Shown: positions 1 through 9,035 of the stretch, in pieces
Layout: each line of letters starts with the position of its first letter
Numbering within the stretch: the first letter of the stretch is position 1
Assembly (NCBI RefSeq): GCF_014696715.1
Contig: NZ_JACJQO010000015.1
Span: forward strand, 62,001-126,000
Length of the DNA stretch: 64,000 nt
Direction: 5' to 3'
Source: Pseudanabaena sp. FACHB-2040
GTDB lineage: Bacteria > Cyanobacteriota > Cyanobacteriia > Phormidesmidales > Phormidesmidaceae
Made by a program: the position numbers and the translations under genes
Notes under the pieces: generated by a model
Told to the model about the DNA's origin: nothing
The model's input: only the letters and a program-made list of their open reading frames with translations
Database searches by the model: none

Positions 1-178
1 TTGCTGGGCAGCCTGTTGTAGACGGCCTGTTAAAAAATATCACTGAGAGAAAGCAAGCCGAGATACTCCTTTAGCAGATTAATACTGTGCTGGAGGTGTG
101 CGTGGGAAGCGCACCATCGGGAGCAGAGGGGGCTAGTGCGATCGCACTTCAAAGCACACTTGTCTTGATCTTCTTCAG

Positions 179-928
179 CTAAGGCTCGCCCTCCTCCGTA
201 CAGCAGTCCAACAAAGGTTTTTCTGCCAGATCTTCTAGCCCCACACTGGCGTGGCCCAACAGCACCGCCCAACCAGCATCCAAGATAGGGTCTGGTGCTG
301 TTAAACGCAGTTCGGCTAGCCCAGTCAGGGCATCGTACCAAAAGCCCTGTTCTGCCAGCAGAGCAACGCGCTCTTGAGCAGCGGCTTCCCTCAGCTGAGT
401 TTGCAGTTCCTCCGAGAGGGCACGCCGTACAACCAGCCCTCTAACCCGAAACCGCGAACGATTCTCTGAGTCGCAAATAAAGTCAAACTGCCAGTTATAA
501 AGCCTATCGACTTCTAAAGGAGGGGCCGTTTCCGGCAGCCGAAAGCGTGCCACCCCATCGCGACCAGACACCGCAAAGGTCGTGCGATAAAGTTCCTCCT
601 GGGTAGGCTCATCCCGCAAGATTAACCGCACTGAGCTAGCTTGATAAGGCAGGTACAGCCAAAAAGTCGGGTGCGATTCTAAGGTTTCACCCCAGTTAGT
701 CGAGGGACTGATGGAGGTAAATGGAGTTGCGGCCCTTCTGCACAACGGTCTACTGCCTAGATCGCTGGTTTCACCAGGGGCACCCCGATTAGGCGGCTCG
801 TATTGAACCCATTCCCCCGCCTTAGGCTCCGGCGGAATGGACTGCTCACAGCCGCAGAGAGCCAACCCCAGCAGCAGCGTCAGTCTTTTAAGCAAATTGG
901 TTCGTAATCCTCGCGTTTTTTGAAACAT
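179..928 (-). CDS. DUF928 family lipoprotein
   Basis: A 249-aa secreted protein of the cyanobacterial DUF928 family, whose function is not established. The N-terminus is positively charged, then a hydrophobic stretch (LTLLLGLALCGC) ends in a lipobox-like cysteine at about residue 26-28, so it is probably lipid-anchored. The body shows typical DUF928 features: proline-rich start, 'WFWLYLPY'-like strand (here FWLYLPY), a 'LPLEVD-Y-W-F--IC' type core (LEVDRLYNWQFDFIC) and a C-terminal helical 'GFWYDAL' segment. It is the last gene of a four-gene minus-strand cluster with the CHAT/CHASE2, DUF1822 and sigma-like genes, 38 bp after the CHASE2 gene. DUF928 and CHASE2/CHAT genes often neighbour each other in cyanobacteria, which suggests a shared envelope signalling role (inference). 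Confidence 0.85.
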   Translation of the reverse strand: MFQKTRGLRTNLLKRLTLLLGLALCGCEQSIPPEPKAGEWVQYEPPNRGAPGETSDLGSRPLCRRAATPFTSISPSTNWGETLESHPTFWLYLPYQASSVRLILRDEPTQEELYRTTFAVSGRDGVARFRLPETAPPLEVDRLYNWQFDFICDSENRSRFRVRGLVVRRALSEELQTQLREAAAQERVALLAEQGFWYDALTGLAELRLTAPDPILDAGWAVLLGHASVGLEDLAEKPLLDCCTEEGEP

Positions 929-966
929 GCCCTGTCCTCCTCCAATAGACTGCTTGCAGTTCTGAA

Positions 967-3288
967 TCAGGCGGGCCTGTTTTTTTGCACCCTATACAGC
1001 AGCAACCCGCTGCTGCTGCCAACTAGCGCCAAGGCCGCAGGCACCAACGGTACCCAGAGCCCTTGAATCAATAGCCCTAGACAAGCACCATAAAGCAGCA
1101 CAATGCTAACTCCCAAGCCTAGGCTCCACAGCTTAAATCGAGACAGCTTCCACCCAATTCCCCCCCCGATCAAAGCCCAACCCACCAGCCACAGTCCCTC
1201 AGCCCAGCCAGGTAAAGCGGTTAGTACAGGCCGCTCATCCATAGCGGCTGCAATCAGATGATGAGCCATCTCAGCCTGTAGGAAAACACCTGAGGTTTTT
1301 TGTAGGGGCCACTGTCTTGCCCCAAATGGGGTTAAGAAATAGTCAGTGGGGTTAGAGATTGGAGCCGTCACGCCCAGCAGAACGACCTGGTCTGCCAGGT
1401 TTTCTAGGACGACCTCATCTCGCAACAGCGCTGATAGAGAGAGGCTGCGCGGCGCAGAACGAGTCCGGCTGTAGTTGAGCAAAACTTGAAAGCCCCAGTG
1501 ATCGGCCTGATGATACGGTCCTGTATTGCTTTCCAGCGGAGCAAACGTAGCCTTACCCAGCTGTAGACGGTGATCTGCCAGATTTTCAGGGTGAATGTCT
1601 GCCTGTTCTAAATAATGAAAAGCGACTAGGGTACTGAGGGCAAAACGAGTCGCACAGGGGCTATTGGAGCTAGGCTGCATAAAAAGCAGATGCCGTCGAA
1701 TTACTCCATCTGGATCAACGACCACGTTGCTAAAGCCCAACCGTTCATCTGGGACATTAGGTGGTGAGGGAATTCCAGGCTTATTCGGGTTGTCTGGAGT
1801 GCCCACGCTGCAGAGGGCAATTAAGTTGTCGGTTTCGCCCAAAAGCTGACCGAGCTGCGGGCTTGCAGGGTCTAACTGAGCCCGAAAGATATCTAGCCCA
1901 ATTACACGAGGCTGATATTTTTGGAGTTTTTGAATGGCCTGGGCCAGCACAGCATCCGGCAGGGGGTAGCCATACTCATTGAGGTCTGCTTCCGTCGCTT
2001 CCACAACCAGCACCCGCTCTGGCAAAATTTCGGTCGGACGCTGACCCATAAGCCAATCCAGTGCCTTTAGCTCCAGCGGCTGCAGCACGCCCAGCCAGCG
2101 GCTAGCGCCAACCAGCACCGCAGCAGCCAGGCTGGTCAGCATGACTACGGGCAGTGTCAGCGGCACACTTTCTTGAGGTTTGGTAGGAGATTGGGCTGGT
2201 TTGGGCTGCTGCAGATGCTGCCAGTCTGGGGGAGCATCGGGCATCGCCTGAAAAATGGCGGGCAGCCAGCTAGCGCAGGGAAATTCTCCCTCTAGGCCCT
2301 GCAGCCGCTCCCGCGCCTGCCGCTCTGCCAGATAAAGGGAACTGCCCGCAGCATAGGCCTGCAAGAAGTGGCGTAGGAACACCTGGGCAATGCGATCGGG
2401 CACAGGCTCGCGCATTACAATCATGTAAGGCAGGCCCAGTTCCTTCAGTGTGTAGGCCAGTCCCAGTCCTTCGCAGGAATTGAAAATGGCGAGCTGCAGC
2501 CCTTGAGTAATCGCCTGCTTCAGGCCGTACTTGAGTTCTTCGAGGCTGAGGCTCTCCTCGGGATTGAGGTGAATCCGTCCAGTTGTTTCAACAGTTTCGC
2601 TGTGGCCTGCGAAGAAGAGAATGTCCCAAGGGGCTTCCCAAAGCTGGTCGTTGATTTGCTGCCGCTGAGGCTCCACCAAAAAGGTCACTGCCGCCTGAGG
2701 CAAAGACTCTAGCAGCTGCCGGTCGATGGCTACATCAATGCCTGCGCTGTGGCCCAAGATCGCAAGAATTTTGACTACAGGGGCATGGCGAGTCGGAGCT
2801 GGGTTCTCTCTGCGCTCAAAGGCGGGGAGGCTGAGCGCTACTTCTGCTTTAGGATAGCGGTCAACAATATCCCACAAATGCCAGGGCATTTGGTGAAGCT
2901 GGGCGCTAGCAGTGCGAATCAGTACTCGGACAGTATCTTCCCGCTGAAGCTCTTCCCGCAATTTCTGGTCGATGCTGCGAAAAGGGTCGGATGCCATCCA
3001 GTGCTTGAGACGCTGCCGCAAAGTTTTAGCGCTCTGCTGGCAGGTTTCTAGCGAGTGGATTGAGCCCAGGTAGACAATTTCTTTGGGCTTGATGCGAGTT
3101 GGGCCTTTGAGGCTGTGGTAGCTCTGCTGCCAGGATTCTAGCGCCTTCAGCAGCTCAGGGTTGGAGGGCAGCGCGCCCAACACTTCGATGGCAGGCCGCT
3201 CTCCTTCAGGTCCAATTTCTAGGGTTGCCTGAAATCCGGCCTGCTCCAAGTCTCCTTCTAGCTTGAGGGTAACTAGCTTGCCTGTCAT
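967..3288 (-). CDS. CHAT-protease / CHASE2 membrane signalling protein
   Basis: A 773-aa fusion. Residues ~120-360 form a CHAT (caspase-like) domain: a PWHLWD strand, a histidine in FAGHSE (~228) and a cysteine in NSCEG (~271) give the expected His/Cys dyad. Residues ~380-400 are a membrane segment (LPVVMLTSLAAAVLVGA). Residues ~405-690 are an extracytoplasmic CHASE2 sensor domain (LPERVLVVEATEADL, RVIGLDIFRAQ, VVLLGVTAP). Three further membrane segments end the protein. This order puts the protease in the cytoplasm and the sensor outside, so ligand binding could control proteolysis (inference). The substrate is unknown; the DUF1822 and sigma-like proteins encoded just upstream are candidates. 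The preceding DUF1822 stop is 4 bp away, so the genes are co-transcribed. Confidence 0.88.
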   Translation of the reverse strand: MTGKLVTLKLEGDLEQAGFQATLEIGPEGERPAIEVLGALPSNPELLKALESWQQSYHSLKGPTRIKPKEIVYLGSIHSLETCQQSAKTLRQRLKHWMASDPFRSIDQKLREELQREDTVRVLIRTASAQLHQMPWHLWDIVDRYPKAEVALSLPAFERRENPAPTRHAPVVKILAILGHSAGIDVAIDRQLLESLPQAAVTFLVEPQRQQINDQLWEAPWDILFFAGHSETVETTGRIHLNPEESLSLEELKYGLKQAITQGLQLAIFNSCEGLGLAYTLKELGLPYMIVMREPVPDRIAQVFLRHFLQAYAAGSSLYLAERQARERLQGLEGEFPCASWLPAIFQAMPDAPPDWQHLQQPKPAQSPTKPQESVPLTLPVVMLTSLAAAVLVGASRWLGVLQPLELKALDWLMGQRPTEILPERVLVVEATEADLNEYGYPLPDAVLAQAIQKLQKYQPRVIGLDIFRAQLDPASPQLGQLLGETDNLIALCSVGTPDNPNKPGIPSPPNVPDERLGFSNVVVDPDGVIRRHLLFMQPSSNSPCATRFALSTLVAFHYLEQADIHPENLADHRLQLGKATFAPLESNTGPYHQADHWGFQVLLNYSRTRSAPRSLSLSALLRDEVVLENLADQVVLLGVTAPISNPTDYFLTPFGARQWPLQKTSGVFLQAEMAHHLIAAAMDERPVLTALPGWAEGLWLVGWALIGGGIGWKLSRFKLWSLGLGVSIVLLYGACLGLLIQGLWVPLVPAALALVGSSSGLLLYRVQKNRPA

Positions 3289-3292
3289 GGCT

Positions 3293-4279
3293 TTAGATTA
3301 CGAAAGCCTCAATCATGCTGGTATTGCCAAGGGTCAGTTTGAGGCTGAACTGCTCGCCAATGGTACCCGTGAATCGGAGCCGGATGGCTTCTGTGCTACG
3401 GGCCTCTGCCTGCATCACCTCGGTGTCTAGATCGTCTAGCACAAGCAGATGCAGATGGGGGGGAAGATAGCGCTGGTCGCCTGTAGGGCTAACCTGGACC
3501 CAGATTTCCATTTCAGATTCGGGGAGGGGGCTGAGGCCGATAGTGAGCTGAATGGGCGAGCCCTCTGCCTCGGGTAGCTGAATTTGCTTACGCCGCTGTA
3601 CCACAGGCGGAGTGTCTGCTTCTAGAGGCCGCTCACCTCTAAAACCAAAAGCAGGCTGTTGGGGAGTCAGGGCTTGCTCTACCGTTTGCCAGCCTGCCGC
3701 TGCTAGATTTTGCAGCCACTGACTGAGTTGAGATGCGATGGGCGGAGACTGGCTCTCAGGAACCGTCGCAGCCCCCGTCTCACTACTCCCAACCGGCGCT
3801 ACAGCAGCACACTTTTCTAGGTGTTCAGCCAGGGTCTCTAGGGGCTGTAGCTGCTCCAGCGGCACCCGCTCAGTGCTGACACTGGCAAGAAACCCCAGCA
3901 GGGTTGCCTGCCTGAGATCTTGATCGAGCTGCACCGCAACATAGCCAATGCGATCTTGATGGGTCTCGGGAGGGACATTTAAGGTGGTGGCTTCTGGCAG
4001 CACAGGGCGGCACTCCAAGCAGCCTCGGTGATTGACGAGCAAGTCTGCCGTATCTAACAAGGTCTGCTGAATCGGGTTCCAGCTTTTACTGTGGGCTAGA
4101 TCCGTGTCGATGGCTAAGCAGTCTAGATAAAAATTCACGGCATAGACTGCCAAGGTATTGAGATAGACCTGTTTAGCTTTGGCCGGATTGGCGTGCTGCT
4201 GACGAAAGCGCTCTGCTTGGGTGTGGGCTGTTAAAGCCAGCGGAACTGAGAAAGTGGTGGCGTCATCGGGGTAACTCAT
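3293..4279 (-). CDS. DUF1822 family protein
   Basis: A 328-aa protein of the cyanobacterial DUF1822 family, function unknown. The start was set at the methionine of MSYPDDATTFSVPL, because a longer reading would overlap the upstream sigma-like gene and DUF1822 proteins normally begin just before this motif. The N-terminal part carries the family pattern (AERFRQQ, A-Q-YLNTLAVYAVNFYL-CL, W--IQQTLLDTADL) followed by a P/Q-rich middle and a beta-rich C-terminal half with a DLDTEVMQAEAR-type segment. No signal peptide or membrane helix is seen. It sits 29 bp after the sigma-like gene and 4 bp before the CHAT/CHASE2 gene, in the usual order for this cluster. Confidence 0.85.
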   Translation of the reverse strand: MSYPDDATTFSVPLALTAHTQAERFRQQHANPAKAKQVYLNTLAVYAVNFYLDCLAIDTDLAHSKSWNPIQQTLLDTADLLVNHRGCLECRPVLPEATTLNVPPETHQDRIGYVAVQLDQDLRQATLLGFLASVSTERVPLEQLQPLETLAEHLEKCAAVAPVGSSETGAATVPESQSPPIASQLSQWLQNLAAAGWQTVEQALTPQQPAFGFRGERPLEADTPPVVQRRKQIQLPEAEGSPIQLTIGLSPLPESEMEIWVQVSPTGDQRYLPPHLHLLVLDDLDTEVMQAEARSTEAIRLRFTGTIGEQFSLKLTLGNTSMIEAFVI

Positions 4280-4308
4280 AGATGGTGCTTCCAAAACGTA
4301 AATGGCGG

Positions 4309-5211
4309 TTATAGCAGTTCCTGAAATTTGGCAGAGAATTTGTCGCAGCATCGCTGGAAGAAGCTGCTGAGGGTCGGAATTTTAATCCCCAAATCTGCTG
4401 AGATCTCTTCCCAGCTTTTCCCCATCAGCCGCGCCAGGGCAATAGTTTGGAAGCTGGCATCGGGGCGGTTTCTAACATGGGTTGCTTGAAAGTCTCCGTC
4501 GGGGTCGGCTCTGATATAGTCGTGCACGTTATCGGCTAGAGAGGGGGCTGTTTCGGGTTGGGGCAGGGTTTCGAGGTCGTTTAGATTGGGTAGGGCTGTG
4601 GTGTTGCGATCGCTAAATTCCCGCCGGCACTCAATCAAGGTGCGATCTAGCCGAAAGTTGACCCAGTTCATAAATTTCTGGGCTTGGCCCCGTGCTGGGT
4701 CGTAGCTGTCGATGTGTCGGCATAGGTAGGCTAGGGTCTTGTTGACGGCCTCTTCGTGGAGCAAGTCGTAGAACTGGGGAGAGAACTTGCCCCGGTGGGG
4801 ACGGGCCAATCGGCCTGAGAGCCGGATGGCTTCTACTAGCTGCATTAGGGCATGGCGGCGCAGGGCGCTTTGGGGGGGATGGTTTTGGGCTTCGAGGGCA
4901 ATCTGTTTGAGCTGGTTGTCGTCGAGGATTTTGCGAGCCGCTTGGTGCTGTAGGGCGGTAGCCCACTCTCGAGCTGGCAACGCTTGGGAGTAAGTTTTGA
5001 GGGCAGGGGGCAGATCCTGCAGTAGCTGCTGTCGGAGGCGCTCGCAGAGCTCTTGGTAAATCTCTGTAAGGGGCTGTCCCGCAGGCGGACGGCCAATTTT
5101 TCGAGATCGCAACAGAATTTCTGCAATAGCTGCAATGACTTGCGATCGCTCTGCCGCTGCTACATCAGCCTGTTGAGCCTGCTGAATCAGCTGCTCTAGT
5201 TGCGCTTCCAT
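4309..5211 (-). CDS. Sigma-70-like regulatory protein of the CHASE2 cluster
   Basis: A 300-aa predicted cytoplasmic DNA-binding protein. Residues ~155-195 (YLCRHIDSYDPARG, KFMNWVNFRLDRTLIE) resemble sigma-70 region 2. The last ~45 residues (IALARLMGKSWEEISADLGI) look like the region 4 helix-turn-helix. The N-terminal half is helical and glutamine-rich without a recognised domain. It leads a four-gene minus-strand cluster, so it may be an alternative or degenerate sigma factor controlled by the DUF1822 and CHAT/CHASE2 proteins downstream (inference). It differs from housekeeping sigma factors in its spacing and poor match to the promoter-melting segment, so RNA polymerase binding is not assured. 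Confidence 0.7.
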   Translation of the reverse strand: MEAQLEQLIQQAQQADVAAAERSQVIAAIAEILLRSRKIGRPPAGQPLTEIYQELCERLRQQLLQDLPPALKTYSQALPAREWATALQHQAARKILDDNQLKQIALEAQNHPPQSALRRHALMQLVEAIRLSGRLARPHRGKFSPQFYDLLHEEAVNKTLAYLCRHIDSYDPARGQAQKFMNWVNFRLDRTLIECRREFSDRNTTALPNLNDLETLPQPETAPSLADNVHDYIRADPDGDFQATHVRNRPDASFQTIALARLMGKSWEEISADLGIKIPTLSSFFQRCCDKFSAKFQELL

Positions 5212-5609
5212 AGGGCAAATCTCTCACGAGTTGGCGACCTTTGGCCGAGGCACTCTTTATCCTCCTAACTGTAATGGAGGCCTTCCGATTGTGGCTGGAA
5301 ATCGTCAACTCCATAGCCGGGATTACTGTTCTTAATGGTCGAGAGAGGGCAAGGTATAAAACTGTACATAGTTCTGAGCTGAATGTGACTATTGTTCACT
5401 CAGTCTGTTCGGCTCGATTTTATGCAAAGCGCCAGAGCTTTCTTAAAAAGGGTGATTTGAGGGGCCAGTTTTTTCAATTTGCATAAAACCCATGATGTCC
5501 ACTGGTCATCTGAAGCAGATTGCAGCCCTAGTAAATAGGCCCATGCGATCGCATCTCACTACCCTCTCTCTGAATATGCGATCGCATGGGCTCTGTAGCC
5601 AGCCGAGTT
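5212..5609. other. Intergenic region between sigma-like gene and aldo/keto reductase
   Basis: About 400 bp without a convincing gene. It holds the upstream region of the minus-strand sigma-like gene on the left and the 3' end of the aldo/keto reductase on the right. An 81-codon plus-strand reading frame has no family resemblance and is not accepted. The only clear structure is the HIP1-containing inverted repeat at 5539-5591. Confidence 0.5.
5539..5591. repeat. 16-bp perfect inverted repeat built on two HIP1 sites
   Basis: GCCCATGCGATCGCAT at 5539-5554 is mirrored by its exact reverse complement at 5576-5591 with a 21-bp loop. Each arm contains the HIP1 octamer. It lies just after the stop of the minus-strand aldo/keto reductase and could form a terminator-like hairpin, but no T-run follows on that strand. 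Confidence 0.75.
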
Positions 5610-6743
5610 TTAGTGGCTAGATTCACCAGTAGATTCTTCAGAGGTCACGCCAGCCCCAGCCCCCTCAATCAAAAGCGGCTGATGGTAGCTAGCGGGCTTA
5701 TCGCCCACCGTAGCACCGCCGGTAATCATGCCCTGTAGCGTCTTTTCAAAGAAAGTGTAGGGAAAGCGCGCCTCCGGCTGGCTAACAGCATCTAAGCGCT
5801 GGCGCAGCTCTAGCGGCATGTCAAAATCAAGCGCCCCAAGGTTATCCTGCAGCTGGTGCAGCTTAGTAGCACCAATAATCACCGAAGCCACCCCCGGACG
5901 ATGGGCCACCCAGTTGAGCGCCACCTGTGCCATCGAGCGATCCAGCTCCTTGGCCACCTGCTCCAGCTCAGTAACGACAGCCCAGTTCTTCTCAGTAAAC
6001 TTATTAAATGCCGGGTTGTTGGTGCCCGCCAGCGTCGCTAGTCGGCCCGACCCCTCAGGCCCGTTTTGCGAAGGCTGGTACTTCCCCGAGAGCAGGCCGC
6101 TGGCCAGCGGCGACCACACCATAATGCCGGTACCCAGCGCTTTTGCCAGAGATAGGTACTCAAACTCGATGTTGCGCTCCACCAGGGAATATTCCAGCTG
6201 AATGGTGCTAATTGGCTCCAGGTGACGCTCCTGGGCCAAGGTCTGAGCCTGAGCCAAGTACCAGGCTGGCACATCTGAGAGCGCCACGTGCCGCACTTTG
6301 CCAGAGCGCACGAGATCATCCAAAGTGCGCACAACTTCCTCTGCAGGCGTTACCTGATCCCAGGTGTGCAGCATGTAAACATCGATATAGTCGGTACCTA
6401 GGCGCTGTAGGGAGCCCTCCACCGCCCGTAGAATATTCTTGCGTCCGTTGCCGCCCGCATTGGGATTGCCCGGTTGGGCGTTGTAGCTAAATTTCGTGGT
6501 AATCACGACAGCATCGCGGGTGCCGCTCTCTTTGACAAACTGGCCCAGCATACGTTCACTGTTGCCATTAGTGTAGAGATCGGCCGTGTCGATAAAGTTG
6601 CCGCCTGCAGCTAGGTAGGTATCAAAAATCTGCCGCGCGTTAGCTTCATCGGCACCCCAGCCCCAATCGTCGCCAAAGGTCATCGTGCCCAGCGATAGCC
6701 GGCTCACTTTGAGACCCGTTTTTCCTAAAGTGTAGTAATCCAT
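5610..6743 (-). CDS. Aldo/keto reductase
   Basis: A 377-aa NADPH-dependent aldo/keto reductase of the YajO/Tas-like group. The start MDYYTLGKTGLK was chosen because a GAAAGG ribosome binding site lies about 11 bp upstream and the family starts here. The catalytic tetrad is visible: Asp in FIDTADLY (~53), Tyr in the same motif (~58), Lys in ITTKFSY (~86) and His in YMLHTWD (~125). The C-terminal cofactor region contains VIIGATKLHQLQDNLGA. The substrate cannot be read from sequence. It is monocistronic, ending about 120 bp before nothing recognisable on its own strand. A C-terminal tail of ~45 residues beyond the barrel is less conserved in the family. Confidence 0.92.
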   Translation of the reverse strand: MDYYTLGKTGLKVSRLSLGTMTFGDDWGWGADEANARQIFDTYLAAGGNFIDTADLYTNGNSERMLGQFVKESGTRDAVVITTKFSYNAQPGNPNAGGNGRKNILRAVEGSLQRLGTDYIDVYMLHTWDQVTPAEEVVRTLDDLVRSGKVRHVALSDVPAWYLAQAQTLAQERHLEPISTIQLEYSLVERNIEFEYLSLAKALGTGIMVWSPLASGLLSGKYQPSQNGPEGSGRLATLAGTNNPAFNKFTEKNWAVVTELEQVAKELDRSMAQVALNWVAHRPGVASVIIGATKLHQLQDNLGALDFDMPLELRQRLDAVSQPEARFPYTFFEKTLQGMITGGATVGDKPASYHQPLLIEGAGAGVTSEESTGESSH

Positions 6744-6859
6744 AGCGTTGTGCCTTTCAGCGCCCGACAAGAACTACTATCGGGGAAATCTGCAAATGAG
6801 TCTTGGATTTACTTGCTAAATCTTGGTACAACATTGCTCACGGTCTGTTGAGAGTTGCG

Positions 6860-8206
6860 TCAACGAGTGGGTAGTTGAATGGTGAAACAGCTGCCCTTGC
6901 CCAACTCGCTTTTAACATGGATATTGCCGCCATGAGCGCGAGCAATAGCCTGTGCGATCGCAAGTCCTAAGCCAGAGCCACCTGTGTGGCGAGAGCGGTC
7001 AGGGTGAACCCGGTAAAACCGGTCGAAAATCTGGGCCTGATCTGCCGGGGAGATGCCAATGCCCGTGTCTTCTATGGCAATCCAGGCTTGGCGATCACGA
7101 CCAGAGAGGTGAATGGTAACTTTTCCGCCTTGTGAAGTGTACTCCAAAGCATTAACCACTACATTCAAAACGGTGCGGTAGAGCTGTTCTTCATTGCCAC
7201 GGACACAAAGGGCAGGCTGCTTGTCATAGACGGCTGTGAGCTGAATGTCTTTGGTCACAGCTAAGGCTGAAAGTTCTTCCTCAATATCAGCGACTAGATC
7301 TTGCAGACAGCAGCAGGTTTCTTGAGCTTTAGCGCTAGGCTGATCTAGCCGCGAGAGGATCAGCAAATCATTCACTAGAGTTCCCAAGCGCTGGCTTTGG
7401 CGGGTAATCACCTGCAAGATATCGCGAGCTTCTGCATCAGAAATATAGGGAGCCCGACTGACCGATTCAGCAGAAGCTCGCACAGCGGCCAGCGGGGTGC
7501 GCAGCTCATGGGCCGCATCCGCCGTGAACTGCTGGATCTGGAGGTAGGCTCCGTAGGCAGGCCGAATCGCTACGCCTGCAACCCACCAGCTCGCCCCCCA
7601 AACCAGCCCAAAGGCCACAGGCAGGCCGCCCAGCAGCGCCAGCTTAACCCAAGCGAGATGTCTATCTAGCAGATGGAGAGAACTGCCTACCTCAAGGTAC
7701 CCCCAGGGGTTACCGGCATTGTTTTTTAGCAGCAGAGACATTTGACGGTAGCTCCGGCCATCTGATGCCTGCAGGGTATAGAGCCCCGCCTCTGGAGGCT
7801 GAATGCTTTGCTCCGGAAGCTGACCTGCGATCGCAAGCACCTCCCCCGATAAATTCAGAAAGCGCAGGTAGTAGCCCTCTTGGTGCATTAGGCTCAAGAC
7901 GTGGCGATCAGGGATAGGCTGAGGGCAGTCTGCCGTGGCTGAACACAGGCTGGGCAACAGCTGCCAGACGACCGGGGTAAGCTGCCCTGGCTGCTCCAAG
8001 GATGGCTCTAGGCTGTCGTGGAGGGTGCTGGCGACGGTTTCTAGGCGATGGTCGATCTCCCGCCGATGATCTTGGGCCAGAGCGACGTAAAATCCAATCG
8101 CACTAGCGGCCAAAATCACCCCCATCGTGCTGACGTAGAGCGCAGTGAGCCGCCAACGGGTCACTCTAAAGGCTCGGTTATGCAGGACAGGTTTTAAATT
8201 ACGCAT
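6860..8206 (-). CDS. nrsS: Sensor histidine kinase, NrsS/RppB-like
   Basis: A membrane sensor kinase of ~448 aa. Two membrane segments (~18-40 and ~180-205) bracket a periplasmic domain of ~140 residues. Next come the H-box AAHELRTPLAAVRAS, then the N-box (LNVVVNALEYT), G1 (IEDTGIGI) and G2 (GGSGLGLAIA) of the ATPase domain. The chosen start overlaps the response-regulator stop as ATGCGTAA; a start 33 bp upstream is also possible. The N-terminal motif TRWRLTALYVSTMG matches the RppB/NrsS family, which in Synechocystis responds to nickel or redox state. It is co-transcribed after its regulator and divergent from an RND metal pump, the same arrangement as nrsRS and nrsBACD, so nickel or another metal is the likely signal. 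Confidence 0.88.
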   Translation of the reverse strand: MRNLKPVLHNRAFRVTRWRLTALYVSTMGVILAASAIGFYVALAQDHRREIDHRLETVASTLHDSLEPSLEQPGQLTPVVWQLLPSLCSATADCPQPIPDRHVLSLMHQEGYYLRFLNLSGEVLAIAGQLPEQSIQPPEAGLYTLQASDGRSYRQMSLLLKNNAGNPWGYLEVGSSLHLLDRHLAWVKLALLGGLPVAFGLVWGASWWVAGVAIRPAYGAYLQIQQFTADAAHELRTPLAAVRASAESVSRAPYISDAEARDILQVITRQSQRLGTLVNDLLILSRLDQPSAKAQETCCCLQDLVADIEEELSALAVTKDIQLTAVYDKQPALCVRGNEEQLYRTVLNVVVNALEYTSQGGKVTIHLSGRDRQAWIAIEDTGIGISPADQAQIFDRFYRVHPDRSRHTGGSGLGLAIAQAIARAHGGNIHVKSELGKGSCFTIQLPTR

Positions 8207-8885
8207 TGAATCGGTAGCCCATCCCATAGACTGTTTCAATCAGGGCTTCACAGCCATAGTCGGCCAATTTTTTCCGCAGCAACCGAATTTGAGCTGCCAC
8301 AACATTGCTCATCGGATCTGCCTCAATCGACCAGACCCGGTTCATCAGCTGCTCGCGGGGCAAAATCTGGTTGGGATGCTGCATGAAACATTCTAAGAGC
8401 TGAAATTCCTTCGCTGTCAGAGATACAGGCTGAAGCGAAGCAGTATCGACCACCGTGACGGTGGAGGTGCCGTAGTCCAAAACTAAGCGGCCCACCCGCA
8501 GTCGGGTGGGTTGAAAGGCGGGGGAGCGCCGCTGTAAAGCCCGCAGTCTAGCTAACAGTTCCTCCATGCCAAAGGGTTTGATCAAATAGTCATCTGCACC
8601 GGCATCTAGACCGGCGACTCGATCTTCTAGCCGGTCTTTGGCCGTTAACAGCAGAACTGGCAAAGGGTTGGATTGCGATCGCAGCCGCTGACACAGCTCT
8701 AGGCCCGAAAGCTCAGGCAGCAACCAGTCAAAAATCCCCAGAGTGTAGGGAAAATCAGAATTTTCCAGGATCTGCAGGGCCGACCCACCGTCCTGCACCC
8801 AGTCAACCACATACTTTTCCCGCAGCAGCGCTCGGCGAATAGCTTCTCCCAGGTCTATCTCATCTTCCACCAGCAGTATCCGCAT
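8199..8885 (-). CDS. nrsR: OmpR-family response regulator, NrsR/RppA-like
   Basis: A 228-aa regulator. The receiver domain (MRILLVEDEIDLGEAIRRAL) carries acidic residues in VEDE, the phosphoacceptor Asp in FDWLLPELSG (~53) and Lys in DDYLIKPFG (~104). The winged-helix output domain ends in VYGMGYRFNA, as in OmpR/PhoB regulators. The start at MRILLVEDE is the usual one; 22 extra in-frame codons upstream have no family support. It probably activates the divergent efflux genes that begin 150 bp away and represses or activates itself. A pair of 11-bp-spaced TGAAAT half-sites in the shared promoter is a candidate binding site. Confidence 0.9.
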   Translation of the reverse strand: MRILLVEDEIDLGEAIRRALLREKYVVDWVQDGGSALQILENSDFPYTLGIFDWLLPELSGLELCQRLRSQSNPLPVLLLTAKDRLEDRVAGLDAGADDYLIKPFGMEELLARLRALQRRSPAFQPTRLRVGRLVLDYGTSTVTVVDTASLQPVSLTAKEFQLLECFMQHPNQILPREQLMNRVWSIEADPMSNVVAAQIRLLRKKLADYGCEALIETVYGMGYRFNA

Positions 8886-8907
8886 GGCTGACGTTGAGTG
8901 TCTCCTG

Positions 8908-8924
8908 TGAAATCTCGTTGAAAT
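8908..8924. promoter_or_regulatory. Candidate NrsR-type direct-repeat operator
   Basis: TGAAAT occurs at 8908-8913 and again at 8919-8924, 11 bp apart, one helical turn. OmpR-family regulators typically bind such tandem half-sites. It lies in the 150-bp region between the divergent regulator gene and efflux operon. Assignment is by position and spacing only. Confidence 0.4.
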
Positions 8925-9035
8925 TTTAGGGCGAGAAGAGAGAAACCACAAATTTCATCCTGGTTTGATAATTGGCTGATATTGTCCTGGGCAAAGCCTT
9001 CTGTTCGCGCTTCTCCCGCTGACTTACTTGCCCCT

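Noticed and set aside
30-341. Minus-strand frame overlapping the DUF928 gene end
   Set aside because: It is antisense or out of frame to a recognised gene and has no family pattern.
5241-5486. 81-codon plus-strand open frame
   Set aside because: No family resemblance and no clear ribosome binding site; it lies in an intergenic region upstream of an opposite-strand gene.
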